Shown: piece after piece, positions 40,401-52,177 of the stretch
Layout of the letters: each line of letters starts with the position of its first letter
How positions within the stretch are numbered: position 1 is the first letter of the stretch
From: Spisula solida
Taxonomy: Eukaryota; Mollusca; Bivalvia; Venerida; Mactridae
Reading direction: 5' to 3'
NCBI GenBank assembly: GCA_947247005.1
Contig: OX365945.1
Coordinates: 11,724,501 to 11,788,500, forward strand
Length of the DNA stretch: 64,000 nt
Notes under the pieces: model-generated
Told to the model about the DNA's origin: nothing
Seen by the model: only the letters and a program-made list of their open reading frames with translations
Database searches by the model: none
Made by a program: the position numbers and the translations under genes

Positions 40401-43400
40401 GAATGCTTGAAGCGATTTGATTATGGATGTGCATGTGGCCAAGCATCAATGTCCATGGAATGCTTGAAGCGATTTGGTTGTGGATGAGCATGTGGCCAAG
40501 CCAGTAGATGTCTTTCGATTGTAAGTTTAAAGTAGTATTTTTTAACACTACTAGGTACCAGTCTACCTCTTTTCTTGTCTTATTTTAGACTATCTACTGT
40601 ACACAAGCGGTACACGAAAACGCAGTAAGCACCGTGTACCACTGTACATAAACGCTTACATACAGGTTTCAAGTGGAGTTCACTGTTTGTAAAAAGGTTA
40701 GATTAACTGGTAATAAAGTCAGTAATACTGGTCGGTAAATTATCTGGCCACAAAAGAGCTATTTGACTTATAGCCTGAAGGTACAGGCGAGGTGAGTGAC
40801 TATCCTATGTGACCGAGAAGTAGGGGTATCTAAATCTAGGCAGTATATGCTATAGGTACATGTAATCTAACAGACATGACTCGAAAATATTGATTTGGAC
40901 TGACAAATTTCCAATCATAATCAGTCCAATTTGTTATGTTTGTACGGTTCTATAGATTTTCAGTGTTGTCTGACACACCTCTGCCTGTAGGAATGTTTGA
41001 CACATTTTATCAACCTTCACGATGTCTGGACATGACAAGTTTAAATCACAAGAATAACATGCCATAAATATAAAATAAAGTCAATTAATGTAATTTAAGT
41101 CAAAATGAATCATTGAAAATACAACTTACTACATCCCTCCATGTCACATCATTACGTACAGGAAATGAGAATCTTCGACACTTACCACCATAAGTAAGAG
41201 GAATAGATGCAGTAACTGCACTCATCTTCTTATCTAGCTCAAAATCTTCCACTCTCCATTCATCTAACAATGGCAGGTCACTGATTGGATCAAACTTTGA
41301 TGTTTTTGTAAACTCGTCAATGATTGGTGCAGAGAATGTATGCTTGGGATCACTGTTCCGGATTGTGATAGGACGATATAATGCACTGAGTGAAATTGGG
41401 TCTTCATATTGTAAAGCAACTTCTGTGTCTGTGATTTTAACATGACGAGGTAATTGTTTGCGTGTGACAATAATGGTATATTTCTGGAAACAAAACAAAA
41501 ATTTCATTTCAATAATTTATGATGGTACCCAGATATTTAAAAGATACTATAATAATTATACAATACTATGAAAATAATAAAATCTTTCTTTTCTATGGAT
41601 ATCAACTAAGACATTGAAGTATTAACGTAGCTTTACGATCAAAGCAGGTCTAGGTTATCTTAATCTAATTCTATTAAAGACCAACGTTTCGGCTTTCATC
41701 AAGCCTTCATCAGGATTTCTATGGATAGAAATTGCAAACCAATTTTTATCATGTGCCACAACATGAACATACTGTTTCAAGCCAAATTTAATTCAATTTC
41801 ATTCAAAAAGTTTCACCAAAAAGTATTTTGAAATCTATTTCAGAACATATTCGAATCCTCATCATCAAAAGACTTAAATTTTTAAAGTTCTGAGGAAAAC
41901 AGTTTTTGCAGAATTAAACTTAAGGCAGAGTAAAAATTATAAATATCTCAATTAGGTTTGTGTTAAGTATGTTAAAGTCATGAATCAAGTATTTTTCTTG
42001 ATTTTGGATAATATATTGTTTCACTAAATTAAACACTTGCCCATTGAAGTTAGTAACGAACTTCAATAAGTACTTATGATTTCTGCAATCATGAAATTAA
42101 GGTTACGGTACTATAAAGAGTAGCTGCCTATATAGCGCTTAATGCTGTAGGTTGTCAGGTTACTGATGAAGACTGATTTATTACCTGTTTGTTTGACCCA
42201 TCTTCTGACGTAACCTCGACAACGACATTTGTACTACCAACATTTAAGCTAGTTGCACTGCCAGGTTTATCACCATTTACGGTAACCACATTCTTTGGAT
42301 CAGGAGGTGTGGGGGTAACCTTCACAGAATTAACATTACATGCCAATAAACCTGAAAAATATCATTGTAGACCCTTTACTCCAACTCAAGGTCAAACCTT
42401 TAATGCATCATCAGTGTATGAATTACCATTTAGTATCTATGTAACGGGCACCATTTTTCATAGGTAGTTAGCAGCGTCGGTCAATTTAAAGATTCGGTTA
42501 ATTTATAGAACATTGTTCAATAGATTTCAAACCAGCACAGCTTGTGTCGTTATTTAAACAAGTTTTTGTGTAGGATAATTGTCAGAACCAGTTTTTTTTT
42601 AAATCGACAACACCGTGTGCCTGTGTATGTAACCTGTAGTTAGGCAGTGTTCGAATATTTAAAAGATCAAACTAGACCTTTGGAGTTGTTGGTCTTTACC
42701 CCAATCGACCGAAAGAAACATCTATACCAGTCCTGTGTTTGAATTACCATTTAATTAGCCTTTTTTCATAAATTTATTAAATCAGGAGAAAATATATAGT
42801 AATTTAATGCATGAAGTTGGTTAGGCTATACTGCTTTGAATGATATGAAGCAAAGTTTCTTACATGTATATAGATACGTGTCCGGACTGAAATCGGGTGC
42901 AATTGTACCGGTATCAAACTTGAGATTAGATAATGTTGCATCTTTCGCAGAGAGTCGTTTCACATGAATTATGTAAACTTTTGTAGTTTTGCCATCCTCA
43001 GCACAAACTTCAATCTTAATGTCTGTAACTGAACCTTCTTTAACAGGCACTTTCTTCGAACCACCACTTCCCTGCAAATATCAACATTTAAACAAAATTT
43101 GTTCTAATAGTCTGCTTAGTTGAGTTTTCAAAGTATTTCCGGTTTCTAAGAAATTGTCTTTTGATAGGCAAGTCTTTTAAAAGACATAAATGTGTTAAAC
43201 ACTTCACTACAAGTACCACAAAACCAGAATGTAAGTGAAAATACCAGCCAACAGTTGAACACTGTAATTGAAGTAACATGTAATTATGTAGCTGGTACTT
43301 ATGTTAGACGAAAACTGGAATATGAGTTTACAATGATATGAGGAAATGTCCAATATGACTGGAAACCATGTGGAATCAAACAATATGGCACTTAGACTTA

Positions 43401-45163
43401 TAAATACCAGATTTATATAATACCCTTTTCATACGATACACATTCAAATTTCAATGGCACTTTATAGTTTATTTTTTGCAGCCACAAGGGTGCTGGCGCA
43501 TCCTCTACCAGTGCAGATACAGCATGATCTGACCAGAGGCCAGACTGAGAGACTGTACCAAGTCAAAACGCCCCCATTAAAAAACGTGCCAAAATGGTTA
43601 AAACACCCCCATCAGTAGTCAAAATGCCCCATATATATATACACTGGCAACTTAAATCTAATTGGTCACTTTTCCAACCCAAAAAACGTTTAACTGGGAT
43701 CATAATGTTTGAAGATATTTTGCACACAAACGTTAAATGCAATTGTCCTAACACTTAATTAATTAAAAATCCAAATCACATGCCAAAGTATGCATGGTCA
43801 GTCATGCAATCAATGTTGAGTCATACATAAAACATAAGTGTGCAAAATATCATCAAATAATATTATCACAGTTAGTGTATTTCGGGTTTGAAAAGTGTAG
43901 TCAAAATGCCCCCAATCATATTTTATACTTTCTTGAAATACTTTCATTTTATTTATATTATTGAATCATTCTATTGAATTATGAGCGACAGCCCCGACAG
44001 GAGCAAGAGACATACAGATACAGGTATGTCTGGTGCTGCGACAGGAGTGCACCTAGCTCTTATTTCGAATTGACAGCCTAGTTCTTTTATATTCCCGATG
44101 TAGAGTACCAATACACAGCTTCCTAGCACCTTTTACCAGATACTTTACTTTTTAACAGTCCACAAGGTCAGATATATATAGAGGCCGGCCTGGATATACT
44201 ACAAAGATTTTCAGAAATGTTCAGTTCCCTTGCAGAGGATTGAACCCACGACCTTTGGATTTACAGCCCATTGCGTTATCACCGAGCTAAGGCCACTTAC
44301 TAGACTAAAGTTAACCTGGCAGCTGTCCAACACTCACAACAAACTTAGCAGGTGCTTTTTAGCAACACCGTCATGCTTTGACCCTGTGTTTATAAACTTT
44401 ATAATCAGTGCACACCAATGGTTTTAAAATATGGTTGGACTGCTACTGGCAAGGCGATATACCTTATCAGTTATAAACTATATTAAAGAGTCAATCATGG
44501 GATGACTGTTTGAGTGCCATATATATCAAACTGTGACCAATACCTATAAGGCTATATTTGGATGTAATTGTGACTAACCATACAAATTTGTGCTACATCA
44601 AGTCTACAAGAAGGGGGGCTTAAAAAGGACACTGTCCTTACTACAGAGCCCAAGATCATCCTACAGGACATAAGCATTACACTATCCTGGTCCCTCTATG
44701 TAATGGTCCATTACTCAGCACTAAGCCACTTTGCTAGGCGAGTGCTACTGACTGCTGACAGGTGAGCGCAATCTTGCGCAACAGAATGCAGCTGTATAGC
44801 GCTTGCTGGTTACACAATCATGTATAAATTTTTGGCTTTATCCACTAGAGCACTTTTTAGAAACAACCAGATTAGTATGAACTTGCTCAGTGCTACCATG
44901 CGCTCAGTAGATCTTTAGTTTATAGGCAACGAGCTCCGCAAAGTGGAAACTTGTCAACATTGTCTCTAGTCTAGCAGTGATTATCAGTTGAGTATGCTTA
45001 CCGAGATTGTATACGATGCACCACTATCCCTGGTCAGCAGATCTAGTGTCACTTCAGCAAGATTACTAGGAACGGTTGCACTGTAATCTAACGTGTCCTG
45101 GTGAAACACTGGTGCAATTTTACCAGGTTTTATTCCCAGCTTTTCAAGGTTGCAATCGTCCAT
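25432..45163 (-). CDS. 1092-aa protein: two cadherin-like beta-sandwiches, U-box-like domain, TPR-like helices, AP/RG-rich linker (21 exons)
   Basis: Exons in transcript order: 45163-45002, 43071-42864, 42351-42185, 41483-41186, 40279-40206, 39444-39391, 39176-39138, 38885-38771, 38183-38008, 37322-37098, 36116-35908, 35052-34912, 34140-33997, 33365-33140, 32732-32531, 32327-32148, 31408-31356, 28712-28640, 28190-28015, 26483-26267, 25571-25432. All joins keep frame (3279 nt). Exon 7 has a weak acceptor and exon 6 a GTTTGC donor. Residues ~6-95 and ~96-190 are cadherin-like beta-sandwich (PF12733-type) repeats, each ending in a 'YTIIVTR'-like strand. Residues 203-268 (EDPISLS...LYRPITI...DPIS...WRV) are U-box-like, suggesting but not proving E3 ligase activity. 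TPR-like helices lie at ~388-420 and ~530-615. A linker of Ala-Pro and Arg-Gly repeats spans ~830-930, and the C-terminal ~150 residues are helical. There is no signal peptide or membrane segment, so it is probably cytosolic or nuclear. I do not recognise a named family. Confidence 0.9.
25888..26064. mobile_element. Short inverted-repeat element, 'CAACCTCTCCAGAGC' family, copy 1
   Basis: The left end 'CAGTGCAACCTCTCCAGAGC' is mirrored imperfectly by the right end (TGTTGCTTGAAAG...ACTG). It is ~180 bp, non-coding, and lies in intron 20 of the large gene. Relatives are at 26504 and 62155. Confidence 0.6.
26504..26688. mobile_element. Short inverted-repeat element, 'CAACCTCTCCAGAGC' family, copy 2
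   Basis: The left end 'ACAACCTCTCCAGAGCGGAC' faces the reversed right end 'ACAACCTCTGTTGAGCAACA'. It starts about 20 bp from exon 20 of the large gene, upstream in transcript order, so it lies against the branch point and acceptor region. Confidence 0.65.
26880..26995 (+). mobile_element. Penelope-like end fragment with hammerhead-core-like motif
   Basis: CTGATGA (26898-26904), a stem GGCTT/AAGCT and GAAA (26921-26924) match the CUGANGA-stem II-GAAA core of hammerhead ribozymes. Then follow GTC and 'TTTAATAAAGTTATGATAAC'. The downstream text 'ACCTGCGTTGATCATGTAGC' is matched on the opposite strand near 41630-41660. Hammerhead motifs are known in Penelope-like elements. Stem I does not pair convincingly, so catalysis is doubtful. 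Confidence 0.5.
28840..31150 (+). pseudogene. Penelope-like element remnant (GIY-YIG region and 3' end), split by a DNA transposon
   Basis: At 28906-29059 the frame reads 'DVVYGLIC', a stop, then 'ACERTVYVGETGRELKEIM' and, after a frameshift, 'GKASFHLNSKGHS'. These suit the GIY-YIG endonuclease of Penelope-like retroelements. The frame resumes after the inserted element (29060-30837) as 'HSIKNLIVTILEKF...WIIKLNNKFPSGLNSR', typical of the region after GIY-YIG. Further on, CTGACGA (~31093), a stem GACCT/AGGTT and GAAA form a degenerate hammerhead-like core where Penelope termini carry one. No reverse transcriptase is left. The copy is dead and lies in introns 17-18 of the large gene. Confidence 0.8.
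29060..30837. mobile_element. Non-autonomous DNA transposon with CAGGGCT ends, copy 2
   Basis: The left end reads CAGGGCTAGCTCTGGC and the reversed right end CAGGGCTCGCGCTGTC. CATTC flanks both sides (29055-29059 and 30838-30842), a 5-bp target duplication. Subterminal 'GGGCCAATTT' words repeat at the right end. A GC-rich block at ~29113-29205 is full of GGGGGCC/GGCCCCC inverted words. No transposase frame is visible. It sits inside the Penelope remnant, so it arrived later. Confidence 0.8.
33475..33615. repeat. Minisatellite, ~32-bp unit in intron 13 of the large gene
   Basis: 'CTGTCAACAACTATG' and 'CTGGTCAACAACTA' alternate about four times. Confidence 0.8.
34195..34705. repeat. Degenerate ~17-bp tandem array in intron 12 of the large gene
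   Basis: A unit near 'GAGTGAGCACCTCTCTT' recurs over about 500 bp with many substitutions. The 78-codon plus frame across it is a by-product of the repeat. Confidence 0.75.
35399..35450. repeat. (GACC)n-like microsatellite
   Basis: An imperfect run of GACC/AACC tetranucleotides follows a dispersed 'AACCGAATGGTCATGCAC' repeat at 35215. Confidence 0.85.
36635..37096. repeat. Minisatellite, ~61-bp unit, seven copies, touching an exon donor
   Basis: The unit contains 'AACTAACTCTTCAAATAGAA', 'GATCCATATAGTCTGATTT' and 'CTGTCTGTCAATG'. The last, diverged copy runs up to the 5' splice site of exon 10 of the large gene (donor at 37097 on the minus strand), so the array occupies the start of intron 10. 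Confidence 0.9.
39796..40129. mobile_element. Inverted-repeat DNA element, copy B (TAA target duplication)
   Basis: The ends are GGCCTAAAATAAAATATTG (left) and GGCCGAACTTAAAATATTC (right, reversed). Both are followed by TTTCCCCATC-like sequence. TAA flanks both sides (39793-39795 and 40130-40132). It is 334 bp, non-coding, in intron 5 of the large gene. Confidence 0.8.
40398..40502. repeat. Tandem duplication, 57 bp x 2
   Basis: 'ATGGAATGCTTGAAGCGATT' starts at 40398 and again at 40455, and similarity continues through 'GCATGTGGCCAAGC'. Confidence 0.85.
41625..41725 (-). mobile_element. Penelope-like end fragment with hammerhead-core-like motif, reverse
   Basis: On the minus strand CTGATGA (41713-41707) is followed by a GGCTT/AAGCC stem with a GATGA loop, GAAA (41690-41687), C-GTT-G and GTC. 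Then comes 'TTTAATAGAATTAG', and the text aligns with the copy at 26880. It lies in intron 3 of the large gene, in the sense direction of that transcript. Confidence 0.5.
44233..44293 (-). mobile_element. tRNA-like sequence (SINE head or tRNA pseudogene)
   Basis: Minus strand: box A 'TAGCTCGGTGATAACGC', a possible anticodon loop 'CTGTAAATC' and box B 'GTGGGTTCAATCC' at tRNA spacing. The acceptor stem does not pair (GGCCTTA against TGCAAGG), so it is not a working tRNA gene. It lies in intron 1 of the large gene, in sense orientation. Confidence 0.6.
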
Positions 45164-45440
45164 CTTGAAACTTAGGACGCTTTACTGCGGAGCTAATAAA
45201 AAGAACAGATTTTAGACCTAGATGCTCTTTTTATGAATATAAAAATACCAAATAATACAACGGTTTTATAAAACAAATTTATATAAAAGCCCTTTTAACA
45301 CTAATAACTGTACAAATATATTTTTGACGAATCATTGGAACGACCGGAAGTGATTGAAAAAGTTGCGGGAAAATTGACTTCCTTGTTTACATTTTTTCTG
45401 ATGAACAAGTGCGTTTCTGCTGATTTGAGGAGACAGAAGT
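45164..45440. promoter_or_regulatory. Probable bidirectional promoter between the large gene and POLA2
   Basis: The two start codons are divergent and separated by 277 bp. Within it are ATTGG (an inverted CCAAT box, 45334-45338), ACCGGAAGTG (an ETS consensus, 45343-45352) and GCGGGAAAA (E2F-like, 45365-45373), all within 40 bp and 68-107 bp upstream of the POLA2 ATG. CCAAT, ETS and E2F sites are typical of TATA-less promoters of replication genes. Control of both genes by this one cluster is an inference. Confidence 0.7.
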
Positions 45441-48400
45441 ATGGCACATCACGTATCAGAGGAAGATCTTAATGACGAATTTGCTGTTTTCGGTATAGAA
45501 GTGGAAAATGAAGATGTCATCGCGAAATGTAACTTTTATTTTCAACAAACTACTGGATATCACTCAAGAATTGATTTATTCCAAGTCACAAGCTCAAATT
45601 CATTAGCCCCTTGCTTACTAAAACGGTTTGTTAGCCTTGCAGAGGCTGAGAATCGGTATGCAGACTGCGAGGACTTGCAAGTTGCTCGTAACATGAAAAC
45701 TGCTACCAAACACTCAATAACCCTGTGCTAGGAAACTGCTTGCTTCAAATAAGCGCTATGTAGCGGACAAACCGAAAAATTTATATTCTACTGGTGAGCT
45801 CTCACGACTAGCAGACTGTTGCAAAGCCAAGAGGTCGGTTACACAAAGAGCCTGGCAGCCCTCAGCTAGCAAAGTGCTGAGAAACTATGCCAGTAATGCT
45901 GCAAAGACGTATTAAAGCGCTGAGTAGCGCCTAAGTTAAGCAACAGGCTCGGACCCGTATACTAATATGTAGCTTTACCAAATGAGCTAAACAAAATTAC
46001 AAATTCAGTAGCATGTTGCTTACATTTAAAGAAAGTGATATGCTTGGAAACTGTTTGCAAAGAGCGGAAAACAGTATGCTACAGTACAGTTCGCATGACT
46101 TGCCTGAAATCGCGCGTCACGGCGAATTGGGTAGGAGCGATATTTACTCTTGCATCACCGCGATGCGTGAAATTTCATCAACGCCGAGTGAAATCAAGGC
46201 ATAGAGCAGAGTGAAATTTCACTCGCATTAGGAGTCACTCGGAGAATAGTGGTGATTTTCCACTCCAAATCCAAGTATGCCACGGTGGCATAGTGATTAA
46301 GACAAAACTCGCGCGAGCTGTACTGTATCTGTGAGCTCTTGTAAGTTGTCGTTGCATAGACACAGGAAAGTGCTATTTGGTAGCGGTTTGGTATAATCGT
46401 AGATTATGTTGAGTATTATCTTGGGATTTCTGACCGCTATACAAAACCATGTCTTGTCAGGGCGAATACCATATTTGCCCAAAGAACATGTTATCTTGTG
46501 TGAGTCGTGCTTAATACTCATATCCAGGTCTGGGCCGCTCTAGTATATTTAGAATAGCTATGAGTACAGCCTACAGGATTTCCGTACTTCTAGGTTCTTT
46601 TATTATTCTGAAAGAATGTACTTTGGACATGTTTCCTGCTTGAACTGACTTTGAAGCCTTATAGGATCAAGACATGTTATAATTTGTTTGTTTTTATTTG
46701 CAGTACAAGAAATGTGTTTGATGCACAGAATGGAAGCCAGTGAAATGGTGACAGAATGGGTAGCTTTTACACACTCAAAAAAGAACATAGTTCTGGAGTT
46801 GGACACACTTGACCATTTTGAAAGAGAGGTAAGTGATGCTCTTAAATCCAGGCTCCACAAAAGTTAGAATTGTTAAAATTAGTGAATGTTCCTTTTGATC
46901 TAATAGAAAAATACAGGATTTTCTCTCAGTTCTGTATAGTGGGGGGGAGACATAATATTATTGATTTTGGTTCTGGATGGATGTCAAAATGTATTCCGTG
47001 CTTGACTTCCTTTAACACTGGTTGGATTACAAAGAAACTTAGCATGAATACTGGTTTACCAAGCCTGGTTGTGTCAGAAGTTTTAGGTCAGATTGTTTTT
47101 GCAGGAGTTATGGCCCTTTATGGGAAGCATAAATTTATGTGTGACTGTGCAAAACCTTTATTTCTAGTTAACAAATGTATTGTGTAGATGTCTGTTTATC
47201 ATTTTTATTCAGAGGTTGTCGAAGAGAAATCAGAAAACACCAAAGGCAGCAAAGAAAGAATTGGCACCAAAGATACACACCATTGACAATCTTCCGTAAG
47301 TACAAGTAGTAAAACTGCTGTACCATAAACAGGATGGTGATCCATTCTCAATGTAATGTGATGATTTTATTTCACCAAGGTACCAGGTTTTGTCAAACCT
47401 AGTTTAGATGTGTGCTACTGGCACCGAAACAGACTTGCTCACTTTTTAAGGATTGTGCCTCTGTAGAATCTCTGAAAGCATGAAATTAATTGCTCTAATT
47501 CACATCTACTTGTCTCATCATGTTTTTATAACAAAAATTATGAATCGGAAGATGGTTGTCAATAAGTGCTCAATAAAAGTAGTCAACTTCCTTTATCAAA
47601 TTATGTTTTATGGAATATGCATTGGTTTTGCTGTTCTGTTTTCAGAATGGATGTGGAAGGGGCTGAGGAATTATATAGTGCATATAGTGGAAATACTCCA
47701 AATTCTAAGGTAATTACTGTCACATTCTTATACCCTCAGATCTCAAGTATGGGAGCTATTGTTTCGATTGGTCTGTGGATGGGGGCTAGAATCTTTAGAT
47801 TGGTCTGTGTATGGGGGCTATATTGGTCTGTCTGCAAACAAATATTTCAGTTCTACTTCCTAGTAACCATCACAAACATTAGAACACTGATATTTTAGGC
47901 GATATGGGTTCGATTCTTGGTTGTTGCAAGGAATACCCTTCCATGAAAATATGACAACAATTTTGATTTTCTCTCTACATGTGTAGAAGTGGCTGGTTCC
48001 TTGTGGAAGAGTAAGATATTAGTATCAGTACTTGTTGGCATACAGTCCAGGAAAAATGGTTAGGTGAATATGAAAAATAGTTGACCAAAAATATGAATAA
48101 AACCAGCATCTCTTACTTTTAGCAAAAATTGTATGATAATCTATCAGTTGATATGTAGTGGTTTAACTGTACTTAGATGATTCGTTTTCAGAGTAAACTG
48201 TCTAACAAGAGACAACATACACCAGAGAATGCTCCTATGAAGCGATTCACTGCTGCTAACAGAAGTCCAGCTGTACCCTTCTCTCCGTCCAGTTTCTCAC
48301 CTGCCAGGTAACACCTAACCAAATATTTGTTTCCACTGTAACTGGCCACGTCTTCCATCAGTCAGTTTATTCTGCCCAGGAAGTAGGAGATTCTGATTTG

Positions 48401-51400
48401 TATGGTGGCTGATTAACTGCCTGAATAGTCTACTGTAATACTATTGTTATACACTCATCTAAAAGGGACTGCCTCACATATTGGTGTATTGCAAAAATAA
48501 AATAAAATTGTCACATAATTTTGGTATAGTTGGCTGTATATCCTATAAACAACCACATTGACATCTAAAATAACATGAGAAACTTTGGCATTTGATAGTT
48601 ATTTAGTATTTTTACATCAAAAATTCTATAGGGTATTAATACCCTATAGAATTAACACTACTATTACCTAAATTGCCTGAAATTTGTTTGCATTTAATGA
48701 AAACCAATCGAAAATTGAACCAAATACCTCACTGATGTTTACGTTGTAGTTTGTTGATGTTACAATTCGTTCACGTGTGAATTACATATTTCACAAAGCA
48801 TGTTGGTAGGAAAATTAGCACTATTTTTCAAGAAAAAAATACTCAGAGGGGCGATATCGAGAGTGGTTGAAATTGCTTATCTGCACCAAATCTTTTATAA
48901 AGCAACCGTCGGTGGCTTTCTATTACATCAATTCTTGGTTACGTTGGAAAATAACGATATACAAAACATTTAGCCCGATCTGTGAGGCAGCACCTTTTAC
49001 AGGGCACATATGTGATTACCCAAGGCGGTTGGGCAGGCTTTGTCCCTGAAGTTGTCCGCACTCTTAATACTTGACTATAATCTGCATTGTTGTGTTGAAC
49101 CGTAATGTCCAAATCAAATGTGATAACCAAATTGCATTAAGAGTTGTTCCCCTTTCATCATCAAAAATTTGTCTGCTCTGTAACTATTTGTTATTCAGTC
49201 TTTACTAAACTGATATCTAATGCTTGTGGACAGAATGTCTAGGTCAAGTTCATTAACAAACCAGGTGGTATTAAAACTACTACTGTCATATCCCTGTTAT
49301 ACCAAAGACGAAATGGTACTAGTAATTCCCTTGCTAGACACTCTGCAAACAATGTAAATTGGTTTCTCTTCTCTCATACCCTTGTGGCGATGGATAACAT
49401 CAGAAATGAGGTGTCGAGAGTGATTAATATATGTTAAAAAAATTGTTTCACAAACTAAAATGAATTAGCATAAACTAAATAGAATCACTGTTCTCTTTGA
49501 TGTCTCATACATTTGACATTCATGAGTGTTTTTTTTGACAGATAGCATCCTCGTTATATTATTTTGTAATATTTTTCAGTGCAACACCAGCCAAAAGATA
49601 TAACTCACGTACCAATCGTGGTGAAGTTGTTGTCAATTTCGGATCAACAGCTGGTGTAAAATGGACTGGTTCTGGTCAGCCTGTTAGTATTAAGACTGAT
49701 TACTCGGAACAGTGTTTATCAACAGATTTCAAGTATATGTTCCAGAAATTATCTGCTAAAAGAGACGGTAATGCTTAACAGAAATCTAAATTCAGATTTT
49801 CTTGTGGCTAATATATTGAACTGTTATATACTGTCTTAATTAAGATGGACTTAATTGATTTATGACAATAGATAATTTGACTTGTTTATCTTTACCACAT
49901 ATAGTGAAAGACATTGATTTTGTTCTGGGCATCAGGATAGATGTCACAAGGTTTGTCCATACAGAGTCTTGTTCTCCTTAACTGTGCATTCATGAATACT
50001 TGGTACCAAGCCTTAGTTGTGCAAATTGTCAGGAATTTTAGGATCGGATGAAAGTAGCCAGAGTTATTGCCCTTTGTGACAGACATACATATAGTATTTA
50101 ACTGAAATCAAGACTTAGAGTTTCTTTTGGCTTATATTAACTGAAACCAAAATTTAGTTTTTCCCGTTGCTAATATTTACCTAAAATCTAAAAATATTTC
50201 ATGAGCACTGATATGCTAGTTTTGACCAAGCATCAAAATTAACATGTAAGACAAGTTGAGCTTTGGAATTTCACACCCTTGTTTCATACTTAATATTGTA
50301 AATGCTAATTTCAGTGTTAAATGATTTAATTGAGGATATGGCGGAACATCTCCAGAAGGTTTACAGTGTTGAGGATTTCTCACACCTGTCTCTACCTACC
50401 CAAGATGAGGTAACGGTTGTTGGGCGTGTCTGTTGTGATAGTGATGGAAAACTGAATGCCAAGTCTGTCTTGTTAGAAGGTTCTATTGACACATCATCTG
50501 GAAAGACGATACCTGTGGATTTATCTCAGTTGAAAGAATTTGCTTTGTTTCCTGGTCAAGTTGTTGCTATGACCGGACATAACAGTACTGGACAGAAGTT
50601 CATAGCTAGCAAATTATATGAGGTAATTATATGAACTATATGAGTACCCACTTGATGCCCGTCATGATCAAATGTTAAGTTACTGAGGCTCTGAGTGGTC
50701 TATATAGGGCAAGAGATTCGCTTGTAATGCTCTCAATGCCTGATGAGAGATTGATGAAATATAGACCTGGGCCATTCTCAAACAAAGACGTTTATTAAGT
50801 TATTTAAAACCTGTTGCATACAATTAATAACCACTAGTTTCTATGAGTTATTGTACAAAATTTTAGAGATTATTAACAATTCCAGACTTGTGGCATATAA
50901 AACATGTGTTAAACTTGGATGCCTCATATCTTTCAAAATAGCATGTACATTGTATCTATTGTGGGTTGTCCTTGTGATGTGTGTCATCCATTTGTTATAT
51001 TCTTGTCACCTGGCTCGTACTCCGGTTTAGTTTGACTGACTGAGGCAGCAGACTTTAGGTGTGGGATGTCGTGATTTTGTAATTGTGGTATGTGATGTTT
51101 TCTGTGCTCAGCTGTTTAAGTTGCCTTCCCTGTTGATTATCTATTATATCTTTTTACCAAGCATAGCAAATCTTAGCCCCATCATTTAAACAATAAGATG
51201 AGTCATTTCCTACTTTGATTGTGATTTCACATTGAAGTGGTTGTCACTTAATGTAGGTCAGAGAACATTGAGGTTTCATCTGAACAATTCACTTGAATGA
51301 AAGGAAAATATATTTGAGCCAGTTTCCAGGAAAACCTGCTAGTTTGACAATTCATCTTAACAATTCAATTGCACACAAGGAAAATATATTTAAAATCTGA

Positions 51401-52141
51401 TGTATTATATATTATGCATGTTCAACGAGTTACATGTACATGGTATCATACAAAATACATCTAAAGTTCTGATCTCTGACCTCTTTGCTTCTCTTTAACT
51501 TGGATCTCAAAGTACTAGTTTTACTTTTATGTTTAATACCAAGATGAGCTAGGGCACTACCAAGTAAGAGAAAGGTGAGTGTCCAGTACCTGCACAGAGT
51601 GTTCAGAATGTACTATTACAGTCCTTAACATTGTCAATTTTGCCACAACATTTCAATAAACCCATGATGGTAAAACTTAAGATATTTGACTGATCTGTTT
51701 AAAATTTCAGATACCTAAAGCTTCACCTATTTTAAGGAGTTTATATTGTTTTCACCCTGGCCATAATTATCAGATTCATCTAAATTTAAAAATCTCAGCT
51801 TCGAGTCCTCTATTCAAGGAAGAATGGGACCAGTGTTCTGTTTTATCAAAGCATAGAAATCTTACATTTAAACACAAATATAAATTCAAAATAATTATTT
51901 AATAGCTGCAAATAGTGTTCAGGGGATGTGCAATAATCTTAATAAGGTCCATGAACTTGACCAAAACCATATCTGTCCCAAATAAGTACATGAATGAATA
52001 TAAATATGAAAAATATAAATGTTTATCTCATGTTTGACGTCGCGGTAGCGTAATAAAGCCATTATTTATTTTTAGCTCAGGCCTAAAAAAAAAGAGGTTT
52101 GTTTCTGGTTACATGCCCAAAAAAACATGGGTCGGTAGGTC

Positions 52142-52177
<36 letters not shown>

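Noticed and set aside
44233..44293. Functional tRNA gene
   Set aside because: Boxes A and B are present but the acceptor stem does not pair; treated as SINE-derived.
45529..45731. Continuation of the POLA2 start frame beyond residue 29
   Set aside because: A donor at 45529 and an in-phase acceptor at 46703 give a protein matching POLA2; the read-through does not.
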